A stretch of DNA of 15,137 bases from Deltaproteobacteria bacterium (lineage in GTDB: Bacteria; Desulfobacterota; Binatia; UBA9968), in NCBI GenBank assembly GCA_005878685.1, contig VBLN01000084.1, forward strand, positions 1-15,137, read 5' to 3'. The translations under genes and the position numbers were made by a program. Numbering within the stretch: position 1 is the first letter of the stretch; every line of letters begins with the position of its first letter. Positions 7,700 through 15,137 of the stretch are shown here, piece by piece. The notes below the pieces were generated by a model. The model had not been told where the DNA came from. It made no database searches and saw only the letters and a program-made list of their open reading frames with translations.

Positions 7700-8440
7700 T
7701 CGGATCTTCCTCCTGGCGACCAATGAGTTCCTTGGCGAGCTCTAAATAGTCTTGGGCGCCTATGGAACGAACATCATACAAAAGAGCCGGCTTCCCATGG
7801 CTTGGGCTCTCGCTCAAACGAACATTGCGGCGGATTACGGTATGAAAAACCCTTTCAGGAAAGTGCGAGCGAATCTCTTCAGCGACCTGATGGGAGAGTC
7901 GGTTGCGGCCATCGAACATGGTCAACAAAATTCCTTCCAGAAAGAGTTCCGGGTTAAGACCCCTTTGAACAAGCTTTAGAGTTTCGAGCAGGGAGCTTAA
8001 TCCCTCTAGCGCATAGTATTCGCAGTGAGGGCATTGAGAGTAAGGATCCCCAGCGACGGTGGGCAATCGAGCAGAATGTAATCATAATCCCGCTGGACCG
8101 AATCGAGCACCTCCTTAAGACGCCACTCCCTCTTCTCCGAATTCACAAGCTCGATCTCTGCACCAATCAGGTCCTTGGTTGCTGGAGCCACCGTCAGACA
8201 TGGAAGTTCGCTCTGACAGAGGATCTCCTTAAGAGAGCTTGCGCCTACGAAGGCATCGTACAAGCTGCTTTGTAGCTTGGAGCGATCAATACCCAGGCTG
8301 GTTGTGCTATTACCCTGAGGGTCGATATCGACCAACAAGATTTTCTTTTCGGCAACTGCGAGAGAGGCTCCGAGATTGACCGCAGTAGTAGTTTTCCCCA
8401 CGCCCCCTTTCTGGTTAGCAATGCAGATGATTTTTTTCAC
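7677..8440 (-). pseudogene. parA: parA (Soj), chromosome-partition Walker ATPase, frameshifted
   Basis: ParA is the ATPase that moves ParB-parS complexes. From a GTG at 8440 the frame shows the deviant Walker A K11-G-G-V-G-K-T17, Walker A' D38-I-D40-P-Q-G and Walker B I-L-L-D-C-P-P-S, then reaches N-A-L-T-A. At about 8021-8022 the family sequence breaks. The expected roughly ten-residue segment after N-A-L-T-A, which in homologues leads into I-P-V-Q and then E-Y-Y-A-L-E-G, is absent, and the rest continues in another frame to the stop at 7677. About 31 bases (1 modulo 3) appear missing. In the first frame translation would end shortly after, at 144 residues. Length and all other motifs are normal. 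A true lesion and an assembly deletion are both possible. The gene follows a parS site and precedes parB, overlapping its start. Confidence 0.82.
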
Positions 8441-8530
8441 GAATTTCTCTTTTTAAATCAATATCTTATATATCTACCAAGCGTTTCTCAGATTATTATC
8501 ACAGTAAAATAGAAAAGGGAAGAAAAAAAT

Positions 8531-8546
8531 TGTTTCACGTGAAACA
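8531..8546. promoter_or_regulatory. parS: parS site 1 (between mnmG and parA)
   Basis: The 16-base palindrome TGTTTCACGTGAAACA matches the bacterial chromosomal parS consensus perfectly. It lies in the 166-base AT-rich gap between the end of mnmG and the start of parA, about 90 bases upstream of the parA start codon. ParB bound here would nucleate the partition complex and could also autoregulate parAB. Confidence 0.97.
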
Positions 8547-8606
8547 GAGTGTGGTAGAGATCTGGGGCAGCCCCACCAGAGCCCTAATAGCTCCGAGAGA
8601 TGTTTC

Positions 8607-10481
8607 TCAGACTGACCTAGATTTCCTTAGGTAGATCGACAAAAGCGAAATCGCCGCGGGAGTAATGCCGGAAATCCTCGATGCTTGCCCGAGAGAGCGC
8701 GGACGCGTCCGCGTGAGTTTTTCGCGTACCTCTCGTGACAGGCCCCGTATGAAGGAGTAATCCAAATCGTCGGGAATACGAAGCTCCTCCATCCTTCTAA
8801 ACCTCTCCACCGCGTGAAGCTGACGTTGCACATAGCCAGAATATTTAATCTCCACCTCTGCCTGAAGTCCGACAGCGAGAGAGACTCCATCGAGTTCTGG
8901 AGCGATCGAGCGCAAATCAGAGAAAGAAACCTCAGGACGTCGAAGCAACTGAGCCAGAGAAGTCTGATTGCGTAGGGAAGCTGAACCTAGTTCAGATAAC
9001 TGTTGGTTTGTCGTTGGCGTAGGACCGATCAGCCTCTCCTTTAGAACTTCTATGACCCCAGATATTCGCCGCTTTTTTTCCTCCATTCTCTGATAAGCAT
9101 CTGAAGTAGCAAGCCCGATCTTATATCCGGTCTCAGTGAGACGCAGGTCAGCATTATCTTCTCGTAGAAGAAGACGATACTCGGCACGCGAGGTAAACAT
9201 ACGATAGGGCTCCCCGTCAGTACCTTTCGTTACCAGATCATCAATCAGAACTCCGATATAAGCTTGATCCCTGGCCAGGATAATAGACTCTTCGCTTCTA
9301 AAGCTGAGCACGGCGTTGATACCCGCGATAATCCCTTGAGCTGCTGCCTCTTCATACCCCGTGGTTCCATTGATCTGCCCCGCATGATAGAGGCCTTTGA
9401 TCAATTTGGTTTCGAGAGAGGGATAGAGTTGCATAGGTTCAACGTAATCATATTCAATCGCATAACCTGGCCGCATGATCTCTGCGCCCTCTAGTCCCTC
9501 AATCGAACGGACCATTTCAAGTTGAACATCTAGAGGGAGACTCGTGGAAAGGCCGTTGGGATAGATCTCGACGGTTTCATACCCTTCTGGTTCAAGAAAA
9601 ATCTGATGTCTTTCCTTATCGGCAAAGCGGACGATTTTATCCTCTATCGAAGGGCAATAACGGGGTCCGCGACTCTTAATCAACCCTGAATACATGGGAG
9701 ATCGGTGTAGGGCTGCCCGGATAATGTCGTGCGTTCTTTTATTGGTATAAGTGATGTAGCAGGGAATCTGCTTCTGGCGTATCTTCTCTGACGCGAAGGA
9801 AAACGGAACTGGAGGATCATCGCCGTACTGTACTTGGAGTCTTGAGTAATCTATTGTCCGACCATCCAGGCGCGGGCACGTGCCAGTCTTTAGGCGACCA
9901 ACCTTGAATCCTAGATCGCTAAGGCAATCGCTCAACCCCTGAGCCGCAAAATCGCCGGCTCGGCCCGCAGCATAGTTTCTATCGCCGACGTGTATCAAAC
10001 CCTTAAGAAATGTTCCCGTGGTCAGGATCACTTTGTGACCACAAAATATCTCGCCTATCTGTGTTTCCACGCCCTCCACCTTATCCCCATCCACTAACAA
10101 ACGTTCCGCACTGCCTTGCCTGAGCGTGAGGTTTGGGCAGTTTTCCAATACTCTTTTCATTCTCTGCCGGTACAGAGCCTTATCAGCTTGTGCCCTTGAG
10201 GCCCTGACGGCCGGCCCTTTCTTGGTGTTCAGCGTGCGAAATTGGATTCCAGTCTCATCGATTGCCTTGCCCATCTCGCCACCCAAAGCGTCAATCTCCT
10301 TCACAAGATGACCCTTGCCGATTCCGCCAATGGCGGGATTGCAAGACATCTGGCCGATATGGTCCAGATTTAGTGTCAACATCAGGGTCTTGCATCCCAT
10401 GCGTGCTGCCGCCAGCGATGCCTCGATGCCCGCATGGCCAGCACCAACTACAATAACTTGGTAAACCTTACTGCTATTCAT
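8607..10481 (-). CDS. mnmG: tRNA uridine-5-carboxymethylaminomethyl modification enzyme MnmG (GidA)
   Basis: A 624-residue FAD- and NADH-dependent enzyme. With MnmE it forms the alpha2beta2 complex that installs the (carboxymethyl)aminomethyl group on U34 of certain tRNAs, using methylene-tetrahydrofolate and glycine or ammonium. The N-terminal FAD motif G13-A-G-H-A-G18 is clear, followed by the conserved C47[10 protein letters not shown] segment. The second conserved cysteine is C276 in R-Y-C-P-S-I-E-D-K. The C-terminal helical domain, which contacts MnmE and tRNA, is present with the usual Y-x-G-Y and I-S-G-I-T-P-A-A-I motifs. Length is normal and the frame intact. The ATG at 10481 has no Shine-Dalgarno sequence; a parS palindrome ends two bases upstream. 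It lies 52 bases after mnmE. Unlike many relatives, no rsmG (gidB) follows. Confidence 0.97.
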   Translation of the reverse strand: MNSSKVYQVIVVGAGHAGIEASLAAARMGCKTLMLTLNLDHIGQMSCNPAIGGIGKGHLVKEIDALGGEMGKAIDETGIQFRTLNTKKGPAVRASRAQADKALYRQRMKRVLENCPNLTLRQGSAERLLVDGDKVEGVETQIGEIFCGHKVILTTGTFLKGLIHVGDRNYAAGRAGDFAAQGLSDCLSDLGFKVGRLKTGTCPRLDGRTIDYSRLQVQYGDDPPVPFSFASEKIRQKQIPCYITYTNKRTHDIIRAALHRSPMYSGLIKSRGPRYCPSIEDKIVRFADKERHQIFLEPEGYETVEIYPNGLSTSLPLDVQLEMVRSIEGLEGAEIMRPGYAIEYDYVEPMQLYPSLETKLIKGLYHAGQINGTTGYEEAAAQGIIAGINAVLSFRSEESIILARDQAYIGVLIDDLVTKGTDGEPYRMFTSRAEYRLLLREDNADLRLTETGYKIGLATSDAYQRMEEKKRRISGVIEVLKERLIGPTPTTNQQLSELGSASLRNQTSLAQLLRRPEVSFSDLRSIAPELDGVSLAVGLQAEVEIKYSGYVQRQLHAVERFRRMEELRIPDDLDYSFIRGLSREVREKLTRTRPRSLGQASRISGITPAAISLLSIYLRKSRSV

Positions 10482-10483
10482 GT

Positions 10484-10499
10484 TGTTTCACGTGAAACA
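10484..10499. promoter_or_regulatory. parS: parS site 2 (in the mnmG leader)
   Basis: A second perfect TGTTTCACGTGAAACA palindrome, lying between mnmE and mnmG. It occupies the position where a ribosome-binding site would be, with only two bases between it and the mnmG ATG. Two perfect copies about 1.95 kb apart, bracketing mnmG and beside parAB, mark this as a centromere-like region that is normally close to the replication origin. Confidence 0.97.
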
Positions 10500-10533
10500 A
10501 ATTTACTATTTGCTATATATTATAATTAACTAG

Positions 10534-11910
10534 TTATTTTCCTATACAAAAATTCGTAAAAATACGTTCTAAAATATCATCGCTTTTTATCATTCCAATG
10601 ATCTCCTCGAGCGAATCTCTCGCCTCCTGGAGATCAACGGCAATCATCTCTGGGGGAAGGCGCTCGTATAAAGCTCCCCTTGCCTCGTTCAGGCTTCTCT
10701 CCGCTCGCTCAAGCGCCGCCTTATGACGAACATTGGTGAGCACGACAGGCGGTTCAGTTTCGGAATCCAACAAAAGCTCACGTATTTTAGATTTGAGTAA
10801 ATCCGACCCTTTCCCTTCTTTTGCGGAGACGAAGACCGCCTCCTTGTTATGCGTTAGGGTCTTCAGCTGCCGAAAATCCAGCTTCCGCGGGAGGTCAGAT
10901 TTATTGATAACTGCCAACCCTTTTTTCTCTGTTGTCGCTTTTAGAACAGTCTCGTCCTGGGTCGTCAGAGGCGCGGAGCCATCCAGCACGACCAGCACAG
11001 CCTCAGCCTCCGCAAGGTGTCGCAATGAAAAACCAACCCCTATCTTTTCCACCTCATCCTGCGTCTCTCTGATACCCGCCGTATCCCAAAGAACAACGGG
11101 TAGCCCAGACAGGTTGATGCCTTCCTCGATAACATCTCTAGTAGTTCCCGGTACAGGCGTGACAATCACTCGCTCTTCACCTAAGAGCGCGTTAAGGAGG
11201 CTCGATTTACCGACGTTGGGACGCCCAACGATGCATATCCTCGCGCCTTCGCGGAAAAGCCTTCCCCAGTCGTAGCTGGCAATGATGCGAGAGATCTTCT
11301 CCCTGAGAGCCGCCATCTTTCTTGCCAGCTCCTCTCTCTGTAGCAGCTCGATCTCTTCATCGGGAAAATCGACCGCGGCCTCTACCTGGACCAAAATATC
11401 CAGCAACTCCTCGCGCAAGTCTCCTACCCATTTAGAGAGCTCTCCCCTTACCTGTTCTAAAGCCAGGCGTGCGCCCTTCTCCGTGCGGGCCCGGATGAGA
11501 TCGAGCACAGCCTCTGCTTGAGCTAAATCCATCCGGCCGTTGAGGAAGGCTCTTTTCGTAAACTCCCCCGGCTCTGCGTGGCGCGCACCGCGAGAGAGAA
11601 TCAGCTCTAATACCTGGCGCACGATGAGCGGTCCCCCATGGCAATGGACCTCGACCACATCCTCGCCCGTGTAGCTACGCGGCTTGCGCATCAAGACCAG
11701 GAGAACTTCATCTAGAACCGCGCCGCTCTCGGGTGCGCGGATAACGCCGTGATGAAGCGTGTGCGAACGCAAATGGCCGTTCCTCCCACCGCTGCGAGAG
11801 AATATTTCCGTCGCGATTCGCTGCGCGTCCGGTCCGCTGACGCGCACAACCGCCACGCCGCCTTCGCCCATCGGCGTGGCGACGGCTGCGATGGTATCTT
11901 CTTTATACAT
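10534..11910 (-). CDS. mnmE: tRNA modification GTPase MnmE (TrmE)
   Basis: A 458-residue K+-activated GTPase partner of MnmG in U34 wobble-uridine modification. The N-terminal tetrahydrofolate-binding domain (about 1-120) has the A-V-A-T-P-x-G start and the H-C-H-G-G-P segment near 89-93. Helical regions flank the inserted G domain: P-loop G229-R-P-N-V-G-K-S-S237, switch I T-T-R-D near 256-259, D276-T-A-G279 and N336-K-S-D339. The C-terminus ends in the conserved F-C455-I-G-K. The ATG at 11910 is chosen because it matches the family N-terminus; a TTG at 11952 would add 14 residues of no recognisable family sequence. The ribosome site is weak. It is the first gene of the mnmE-mnmG-parA-parB block. 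Upstream is a divergent ACT-domain gene rather than the usual yidC/jag neighbours. Confidence 0.97.
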   Translation of the reverse strand: MYKEDTIAAVATPMGEGGVAVVRVSGPDAQRIATEIFSRSGGRNGHLRSHTLHHGVIRAPESGAVLDEVLLVLMRKPRSYTGEDVVEVHCHGGPLIVRQVLELILSRGARHAEPGEFTKRAFLNGRMDLAQAEAVLDLIRARTEKGARLALEQVRGELSKWVGDLREELLDILVQVEAAVDFPDEEIELLQREELARKMAALREKISRIIASYDWGRLFREGARICIVGRPNVGKSSLLNALLGEERVIVTPVPGTTRDVIEEGINLSGLPVVLWDTAGIRETQDEVEKIGVGFSLRHLAEAEAVLVVLDGSAPLTTQDETVLKATTEKKGLAVINKSDLPRKLDFRQLKTLTHNKEAVFVSAKEGKGSDLLKSKIRELLLDSETEPPVVLTNVRHKAALERAERSLNEARGALYERLPPEMIAVDLQEARDSLEEIIGMIKSDDILERIFTNFCIGK

Positions 11911-11962
11911 GGGAAAGCGCCCACATCTTAGCAATTTTTGTTTTGAAGGCAACTACAGTAGA

Positions 11963-11991
11963 TTGACAGGGCAGAAAGCTTGGGCTAGCGT
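11963..11991 (+). promoter_or_regulatory. Possible sigma70-type promoter for the ACT-domain gene
   Basis: TTGACA at 11963-11968 is a perfect -35 hexamer. After a 17-base spacer comes TAGCGT at 11986-11991, a weak -10 with three of six consensus bases. Transcription from here would give a leader of about 30 bases before the ATG at 12026. The site lies in the divergent gap between mnmE and this gene. It is a visual match only. Confidence 0.35.
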
Positions 11992-12025
11992 CAAAACAAA
12001 TTTTTATTGAAAGTAGGAGAAAATT

Positions 12026-12439
12026 ATGGCCGACTCAATCCAGCGAGTCCAGTACTTTTATACCGAACTTTCGGACAAGCCGGGCGAGGGTGCCAAGGTG
12101 CTAAGTATGCTCAAAGAAGAAGGCATCAACCTATTGGCATGCTCCGGATTTCCCAAAGGCCGGCGCGCCCAGCTTGACTTTGTTCCGGTTGACCAGGCTG
12201 CCTTCAAGGCCGCAGCAAAAAAAGCCAAGCTTAAACTAGTCGGCCCTAAAACCGGCTTTCTCATCCAGGGAGATGATCGGGTCGGCGCTCTCACAGATAT
12301 CTTGACGAGGCTGGCTCAGGCGAAGATCAATGTCACCGCAGTCGGCGCTGTATCCGCCGGGGTTGGAAGGTACGGGGCGCTCCTTTGGGTGAAGCCGCGT
12401 GACGTGAATAAGGCCGCGCAAATTCTGGGCGCAACCTGA
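12026..12439 (+). CDS. Tandem ACT-domain protein
   Basis: A 137-residue protein made of two ACT-like ligand-binding domains with no enzyme domain. The first (about 8-70) starts with F-Y-T-E-L-S-D-K-P-G-E-G and has G-I-N-L-L-A. The second (about 75-137) has L-I-Q-G-D-D-R-V-G-A-L-T-D-I-L and K-I-N-V-T-A-V-G-A-V. ACT domains bind amino acids and regulate metabolism, and stand-alone pairs probably act as small sensors or subunits. The ligand is unknown. The ATG at 12026 follows AGGAG at good spacing. The gene is divergent from mnmE and converges on the binding-protein gene at 12477, with 37 bases between the two stop codons. Confidence 0.85.
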   Translation: MADSIQRVQYFYTELSDKPGEGAKVLSMLKEEGINLLACSGFPKGRRAQLDFVPVDQAAFKAAAKKAKLKLVGPKTGFLIQGDDRVGALTDILTRLAQAKINVTAVGAVSAGVGRYGALLWVKPRDVNKAAQILGAT

Positions 12440-12476
12440 TCCAAAGCGCCCGGTACCGGCCCTCGCGACATCACCC

Positions 12477-13469
12477 CTACTGTCCGTAGAGCCGTTTCAC
12501 GAAGCCGCTCTCTTCGATCTGCTTCAGTATCGTCGGATCGATGAGGTCGTTAGGGGTGAATTTCCTGACTTGGGGACGGGTCTTGGCCAACTGATCCAAA
12601 ATGGTCTGAATTCCCTCGGGGCTCGGGTGCGGAACAGCCGGGATATACTTCTGAGAATATTCGTCGTAAGCCGCTTGCATCACAGAAACATCATCCAGGC
12701 GGGTATATTTTTTCAGCACATTGAGCGCCAGTTCCTTGTTCGTCTTAAAAAGATAGATCCCCTCGAGGTAGGCCCTCATAAATCGAATCGCTATATCTCG
12801 GTTATCTCGAATAAAACTTTTCCTTGTGCCGAAACCATGCATCGAGTAAGGAACTCCAAGGGTGCTCAAATCGAAAAGTAGAGAAGAGCCTGTCCGCAGG
12901 GCAACCGTGGCCACCGGCTCGGATAGGACCGCGGCATCCACGGCCTTATTCTGTAATGCCAGCAGCTCTTCAAGCTCGCCGCCGATCTGAATGATCGCAA
13001 CATCTTTATCCGGCACCAGCCCCCAACGATCCAGGGCGAATCGGATCGCGGCATCGCTCACCCCACCCAGACGCGAGATACCGACCTTGCGGCCCTTGAG
13101 TTCTTTAATCTCTTTAATCTCCGGCTTGGAGACAATTTTAAAGATAAAAGTGTTGAGAGTCGCCGTCAGCCCCACAAAGTCACCGCCGGCCATATTAGCA
13201 TTGACGTTGGCAACGCCGGCGCTGGTAAGGAACTGGATCTCACCAGCCAGCGCGGACTGAATGGCCCTTGAGCTTACGGGGATGTAAAGCAATTCGACAT
13301 CCAGACCCTGCTTCCGGGGAAGATTCATCTCCTTCATTATATAGATGGGGTCCATCTGGATGGCGATCGAGGTGTAGGCCGCCCGAATTTTGGGAAGGCC
13401 CTGGCCATGCGCCGGCTGAAGAAAAAAGAGTAAAACAAAAAAGGCTTGAAAAGGCGCAGCCTTTAACAT
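12477..13469 (-). CDS. Secreted ABC-type substrate-binding protein (NMT1/SsuA/TauA-like), second copy
   Basis: A 330-residue periplasmic solute-binding protein of the NMT1 group. The signal peptide is clear: K3, a hydrophobic core at about 8-18 and A-H-G|Q cleavage near residue 22; there is no lipobox. The mature protein has the binding-protein pattern I-Y-I-M-K-E near the start, A-L-A-G-E-I-Q-F-L-T, E-L-K-G-R-K-V-G-I, and I-A-I-R-F-M-R-A-Y-L-E-G in the second lobe. The last two closely match the paralogue at 3810-4802. AGAGGGGA lies a few bases before the ATG at 13469. It follows the enolase-superfamily gene by 16 bases as the last gene of a three-gene operon with the cupin, suggesting the ligand is that enzyme's substrate or a relative. 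No permease or ATPase gene is visible. Confidence 0.88.
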   Translation of the reverse strand: MLKAAPFQAFFVLLFFLQPAHGQGLPKIRAAYTSIAIQMDPIYIMKEMNLPRKQGLDVELLYIPVSSRAIQSALAGEIQFLTSAGVANVNANMAGGDFVGLTATLNTFIFKIVSKPEIKEIKELKGRKVGISRLGGVSDAAIRFALDRWGLVPDKDVAIIQIGGELEELLALQNKAVDAAVLSEPVATVALRTGSSLLFDLSTLGVPYSMHGFGTRKSFIRDNRDIAIRFMRAYLEGIYLFKTNKELALNVLKKYTRLDDVSVMQAAYDEYSQKYIPAVPHPSPEGIQTILDQLAKTRPQVRKFTPNDLIDPTILKQIEESGFVKRLYGQ

Positions 13470-13485
13470 TAGTCCCCTCTCGCGT

Positions 13486-14637
13486 TCAAGCGCTCAACGC
13501 CCTCTGCCACGGACTCAGCTCCTCGGTACCGGAAAAGGCAAACCGCTTCAGTGCGCTCGGATCCAGCTCGATTCCCAACCCAGGTCCTTTCGGAGGCTGC
13601 ATGAAGCCATCTCTAGCTTCGATCGACTCTTTCAGCAATTCGCCGCGTAGCGGATTCTCTGTGCAGTCAAGCTCCATGATGCCGCTATTTTTTAGCGCCA
13701 CGGCCAGATGGAGACTCGCGGCCAGAGCAACCGCATCGCCCCAAGTGTGAAAAGAGACCGACAGTCCGTGACTAGCCGCAAGTGCGGCGATCTGCACGAC
13801 TTCGCTGATCCCGCCGGCTCGCGCGACGTCAGGCTGTAGGACATCCACTGCGCGCCGGACGATAAAATTCTCGAAAGCATAACGAGTATGGAGGTTCTCA
13901 CCGAGGGCGATAGGCATGTTGCCGCGGGCTTTCAGGCTCGCGTGACCCGCGATATCTTCGACAAAGAGCGGCTCTTCCAGGAATGCGGCCCCGCATGCTG
14001 CGAAAGCTTCAGCGGCCTTTAAGGCGACTTTCAGCGTGTATCCCTGATTCGCATCGGTCATCAAGGTAAAGTCTTTCTCTACCCCTGCGCGCACGGCTCG
14101 AACAATCTTTATGTCTCGGGCAAGATGGAAGCCCACTTTGATCTTCGCGGCGCGAAAGCCTCTTTGCTTAAATGCGAGAGCTTTCTTAACGACCTCTGCC
14201 GGCTCCTCCGGATAGAGAGCCGTGGCATAGACACGAATTTGCTCTCTCACGCCCCCGCCCAGGAGTTTGAAGACAGGCTCGCCTTTCGCTTTGCCGAGAA
14301 TATCCCAAAGCGCAATATCGACGCCGCTCAGGGCGACGACCCCAAGCCCTCTTGAGCCAAATTCCTTTGCCACGGAGCTAAAGTAGCTCGTCTCCCAAAG
14401 TTCTTCGATCGGCAAAGGATTTTTCCCAACGAGCAAGGGCTTAAGAACCCTCTCGATCATCACCTCGATAGTCGCCCCGTTGCCCGAACAGGAGCCGATA
14501 CCCGTGATTCCTTCATCGGTATCCACCTGGACCAAGAGCGTAGAGCGGTGAGTTCTTTGGCCACTGCGACTGTGCACCTGGCGCTCAGGAACGAGAGGCG
14601 CCCGTAGACGAATCGTGCTTATGTCGGTGATTCGCAT
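13486..14637 (-). CDS. Mandelate racemase/muconate lactonizing enzyme family protein (enolase superfamily)
   Basis: A 383-residue cytoplasmic Mg2+-dependent enzyme that abstracts a proton alpha to a carboxylate. An N-terminal capping domain (about 1-130) precedes the beta/alpha barrel. Catalytic residues follow the mandelate racemase subgroup: K165-x-K167 on strand 2; metal ligands D195 (D-A-N-Q), E221 (E-E-P) and E247 (G-E-N); and the D270/H297 dyad in Q-P-D-V and F-H-T-W. E322 probably matches the electrophilic glutamate. The set fits racemases and acid-sugar dehydratases; the substrate is not resolved. The ATG at 14637 lies 13 bases after the cupin stop and has only a weak purine-rich ribosome site. 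The gene sits between a cupin and a secreted binding protein, suggesting catabolism of an imported hydroxy- or sugar acid. Confidence 0.93.
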   Translation of the reverse strand: MRITDISTIRLRAPLVPERQVHSRSGQRTHRSTLLVQVDTDEGITGIGSCSGNGATIEVMIERVLKPLLVGKNPLPIEELWETSYFSSVAKEFGSRGLGVVALSGVDIALWDILGKAKGEPVFKLLGGGVREQIRVYATALYPEEPAEVVKKALAFKQRGFRAAKIKVGFHLARDIKIVRAVRAGVEKDFTLMTDANQGYTLKVALKAAEAFAACGAAFLEEPLFVEDIAGHASLKARGNMPIALGENLHTRYAFENFIVRRAVDVLQPDVARAGGISEVVQIAALAASHGLSVSFHTWGDAVALAASLHLAVALKNSGIMELDCTENPLRGELLKESIEARDGFMQPPKGPGLGIELDPSALKRFAFSGTEELSPWQRALSA

Positions 14638-14650
14638 ATTGATCTTAACT

Positions 14651-15082
14651 TCAACTTAACTCCCAGTACTGCCCTTCAACTGGCGTTCCATCCACATGCT
14701 CGTACTCCGTCGCATCTTCCCCCCTAGTCCTGCCCGTGGCTTCGACTCTCGCAATCTTGCGTCCCTGCTTCCAGGCACTGAACCGAAGTAGTGCCAGAGG
14801 CCTCGCGCCGGTATTTTCGAAGCGGTAATACCAACCTTCGGGGAGCATGATCCCCTGACCCTTCTTAAGGACAGTTGCATTGTCGTCCTTGTCGTAGAAG
14901 GTCACTTGGCCATCTAAAACCACAAAGGCATGATCCTCGCCGGGATGGGTATGCAGGCTATTCTTGCGGCCCGGAGAATAAAAGTTAAGGCCAACAGAGA
15001 CGAGATCCGTCCGGGCCAGGGGCATGATGCTCCTCCCCCCGGTCAACAAAGGTGTCTTCACTTCGAAAGTTTTAGCTTCCAT
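14651..15082 (-). CDS. Small cupin-domain protein
   Basis: A 143-residue single-domain cupin. Motif 1 is visible from G38 to G58, with metal ligands H44, H46 and probably E49 or H51 (H-T-H-P-G-E-D-H). Motif 2 (about 76-91) keeps P-E-G and the final N, but the usual histidine is replaced by Y/R (W-Y-Y-R), so the metal site, if any, is not the classic 3-His/1-Glu set. Possible roles are a sugar or hydroxy-acid isomerase, a small dioxygenase or a ligand sensor. The ATG at 15082 is chosen because GGAGG lies seven bases upstream; the in-frame ATG at 15100 has no ribosome site. It is the first visible gene of the cupin, racemase-family enzyme and binding-protein operon. Confidence 0.85.
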   Translation of the reverse strand: MEAKTFEVKTPLLTGGRSIMPLARTDLVSVGLNFYSPGRKNSLHTHPGEDHAFVVLDGQVTFYDKDDNATVLKKGQGIMLPEGWYYRFENTGARPLALLRFSAWKQGRKIARVEATGRTRGEDATEYEHVDGTPVEGQYWELS

Positions 15083-15137
15083 TGGATTTCCTCCCTTCAT
15101 GTTAGCCTATAGCCGAAAGGCTGGCACTTGAAAAGCG

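Noticed and set aside
12450..12459. CCGGTACCGG palindrome between the convergent ACT and binding-protein genes
   Set aside because: As a hairpin it leaves three pairs around a four-base loop and has no U-tract, so a bidirectional terminator is not supported.
12491..12505. GTTTCACG half of a parS-like sequence
   Set aside because: Only one arm matches and it lies inside the substrate-binding protein gene, so chance is likely.
15111..15122. AGCC-GAAA-GGCT hairpin at the right edge
   Set aside because: A four-pair stem with no U-tract is too weak to call a terminator, and the context is cut by the window edge.

Overview
The window is bacterial chromosome of moderate GC content. It carries a proteobacterial-style chromosome-partition block: mnmE, a perfect parS, mnmG, a second perfect parS, parA and parB. 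This block usually lies near the replication origin. The gene mix and UGA-encoded selenocysteine suggest an uncultivated deltaproteobacterium-like lineage (Desulfobacterota, Binatia, NC10 or Tectomicrobia type). That placement is an inference from style and was not tested.

Layout. (1) Positions 1-2766, minus strand: an apparent operon of a glycosyltransferase-IspH fusion, a VOC (glyoxalase-fold) protein and a glutaredoxin/NrdH-like protein that runs off the left edge. The last has an in-frame UGA where the first redox cysteine belongs, followed by a bacterial SECIS-like hairpin, so it is almost certainly a selenoprotein that standard gene calling misses. (2) 2936-3564: a small cold-shock-domain protein (+) facing a single-domain response regulator (-). 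(3) 3810-6891, plus strand: a secreted NMT1/SsuA-type substrate-binding protein and a DUF255/YyaL (SPATA20-like) thioredoxin-fold protein. (4) 6877-11910, minus strand: the mnmE-parS-mnmG-parS-parA-parB block. parA and parB each carry an internal out-of-frame deletion in a conserved segment, while both parS sites are perfect. (5) 12026-12439 (+): a tandem ACT-domain protein. (6) 12477-15082, minus strand: a tight operon of a cupin, a mandelate racemase-type enolase-superfamily enzyme and a second secreted substrate-binding protein.

How the genes fit together. IspH makes isoprenoid precursors and the fused glycosyltransferase may act on a lipid or polyisoprenoid product, but that link is a guess. 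The Sec-glutaredoxin and the DUF255 protein are both thiol-redox-type folds. The two substrate-binding proteins resemble each other and neither has an ABC permease or ATPase beside it. The cupin, racemase-family enzyme and binding protein look like a small uptake and catabolism unit for an organic acid or sugar acid. No rRNA, tRNA, CRISPR array or insertion sequence was recognised, and no stretch over 300 bases lacks a gene.

The observations most worth following are the selenocysteine glutaredoxin with its two-stem SECIS candidate, the glycosyltransferase-IspH fusion, the paired lesions in parA and parB, and the parS site that occupies the translation-initiation region of mnmG.
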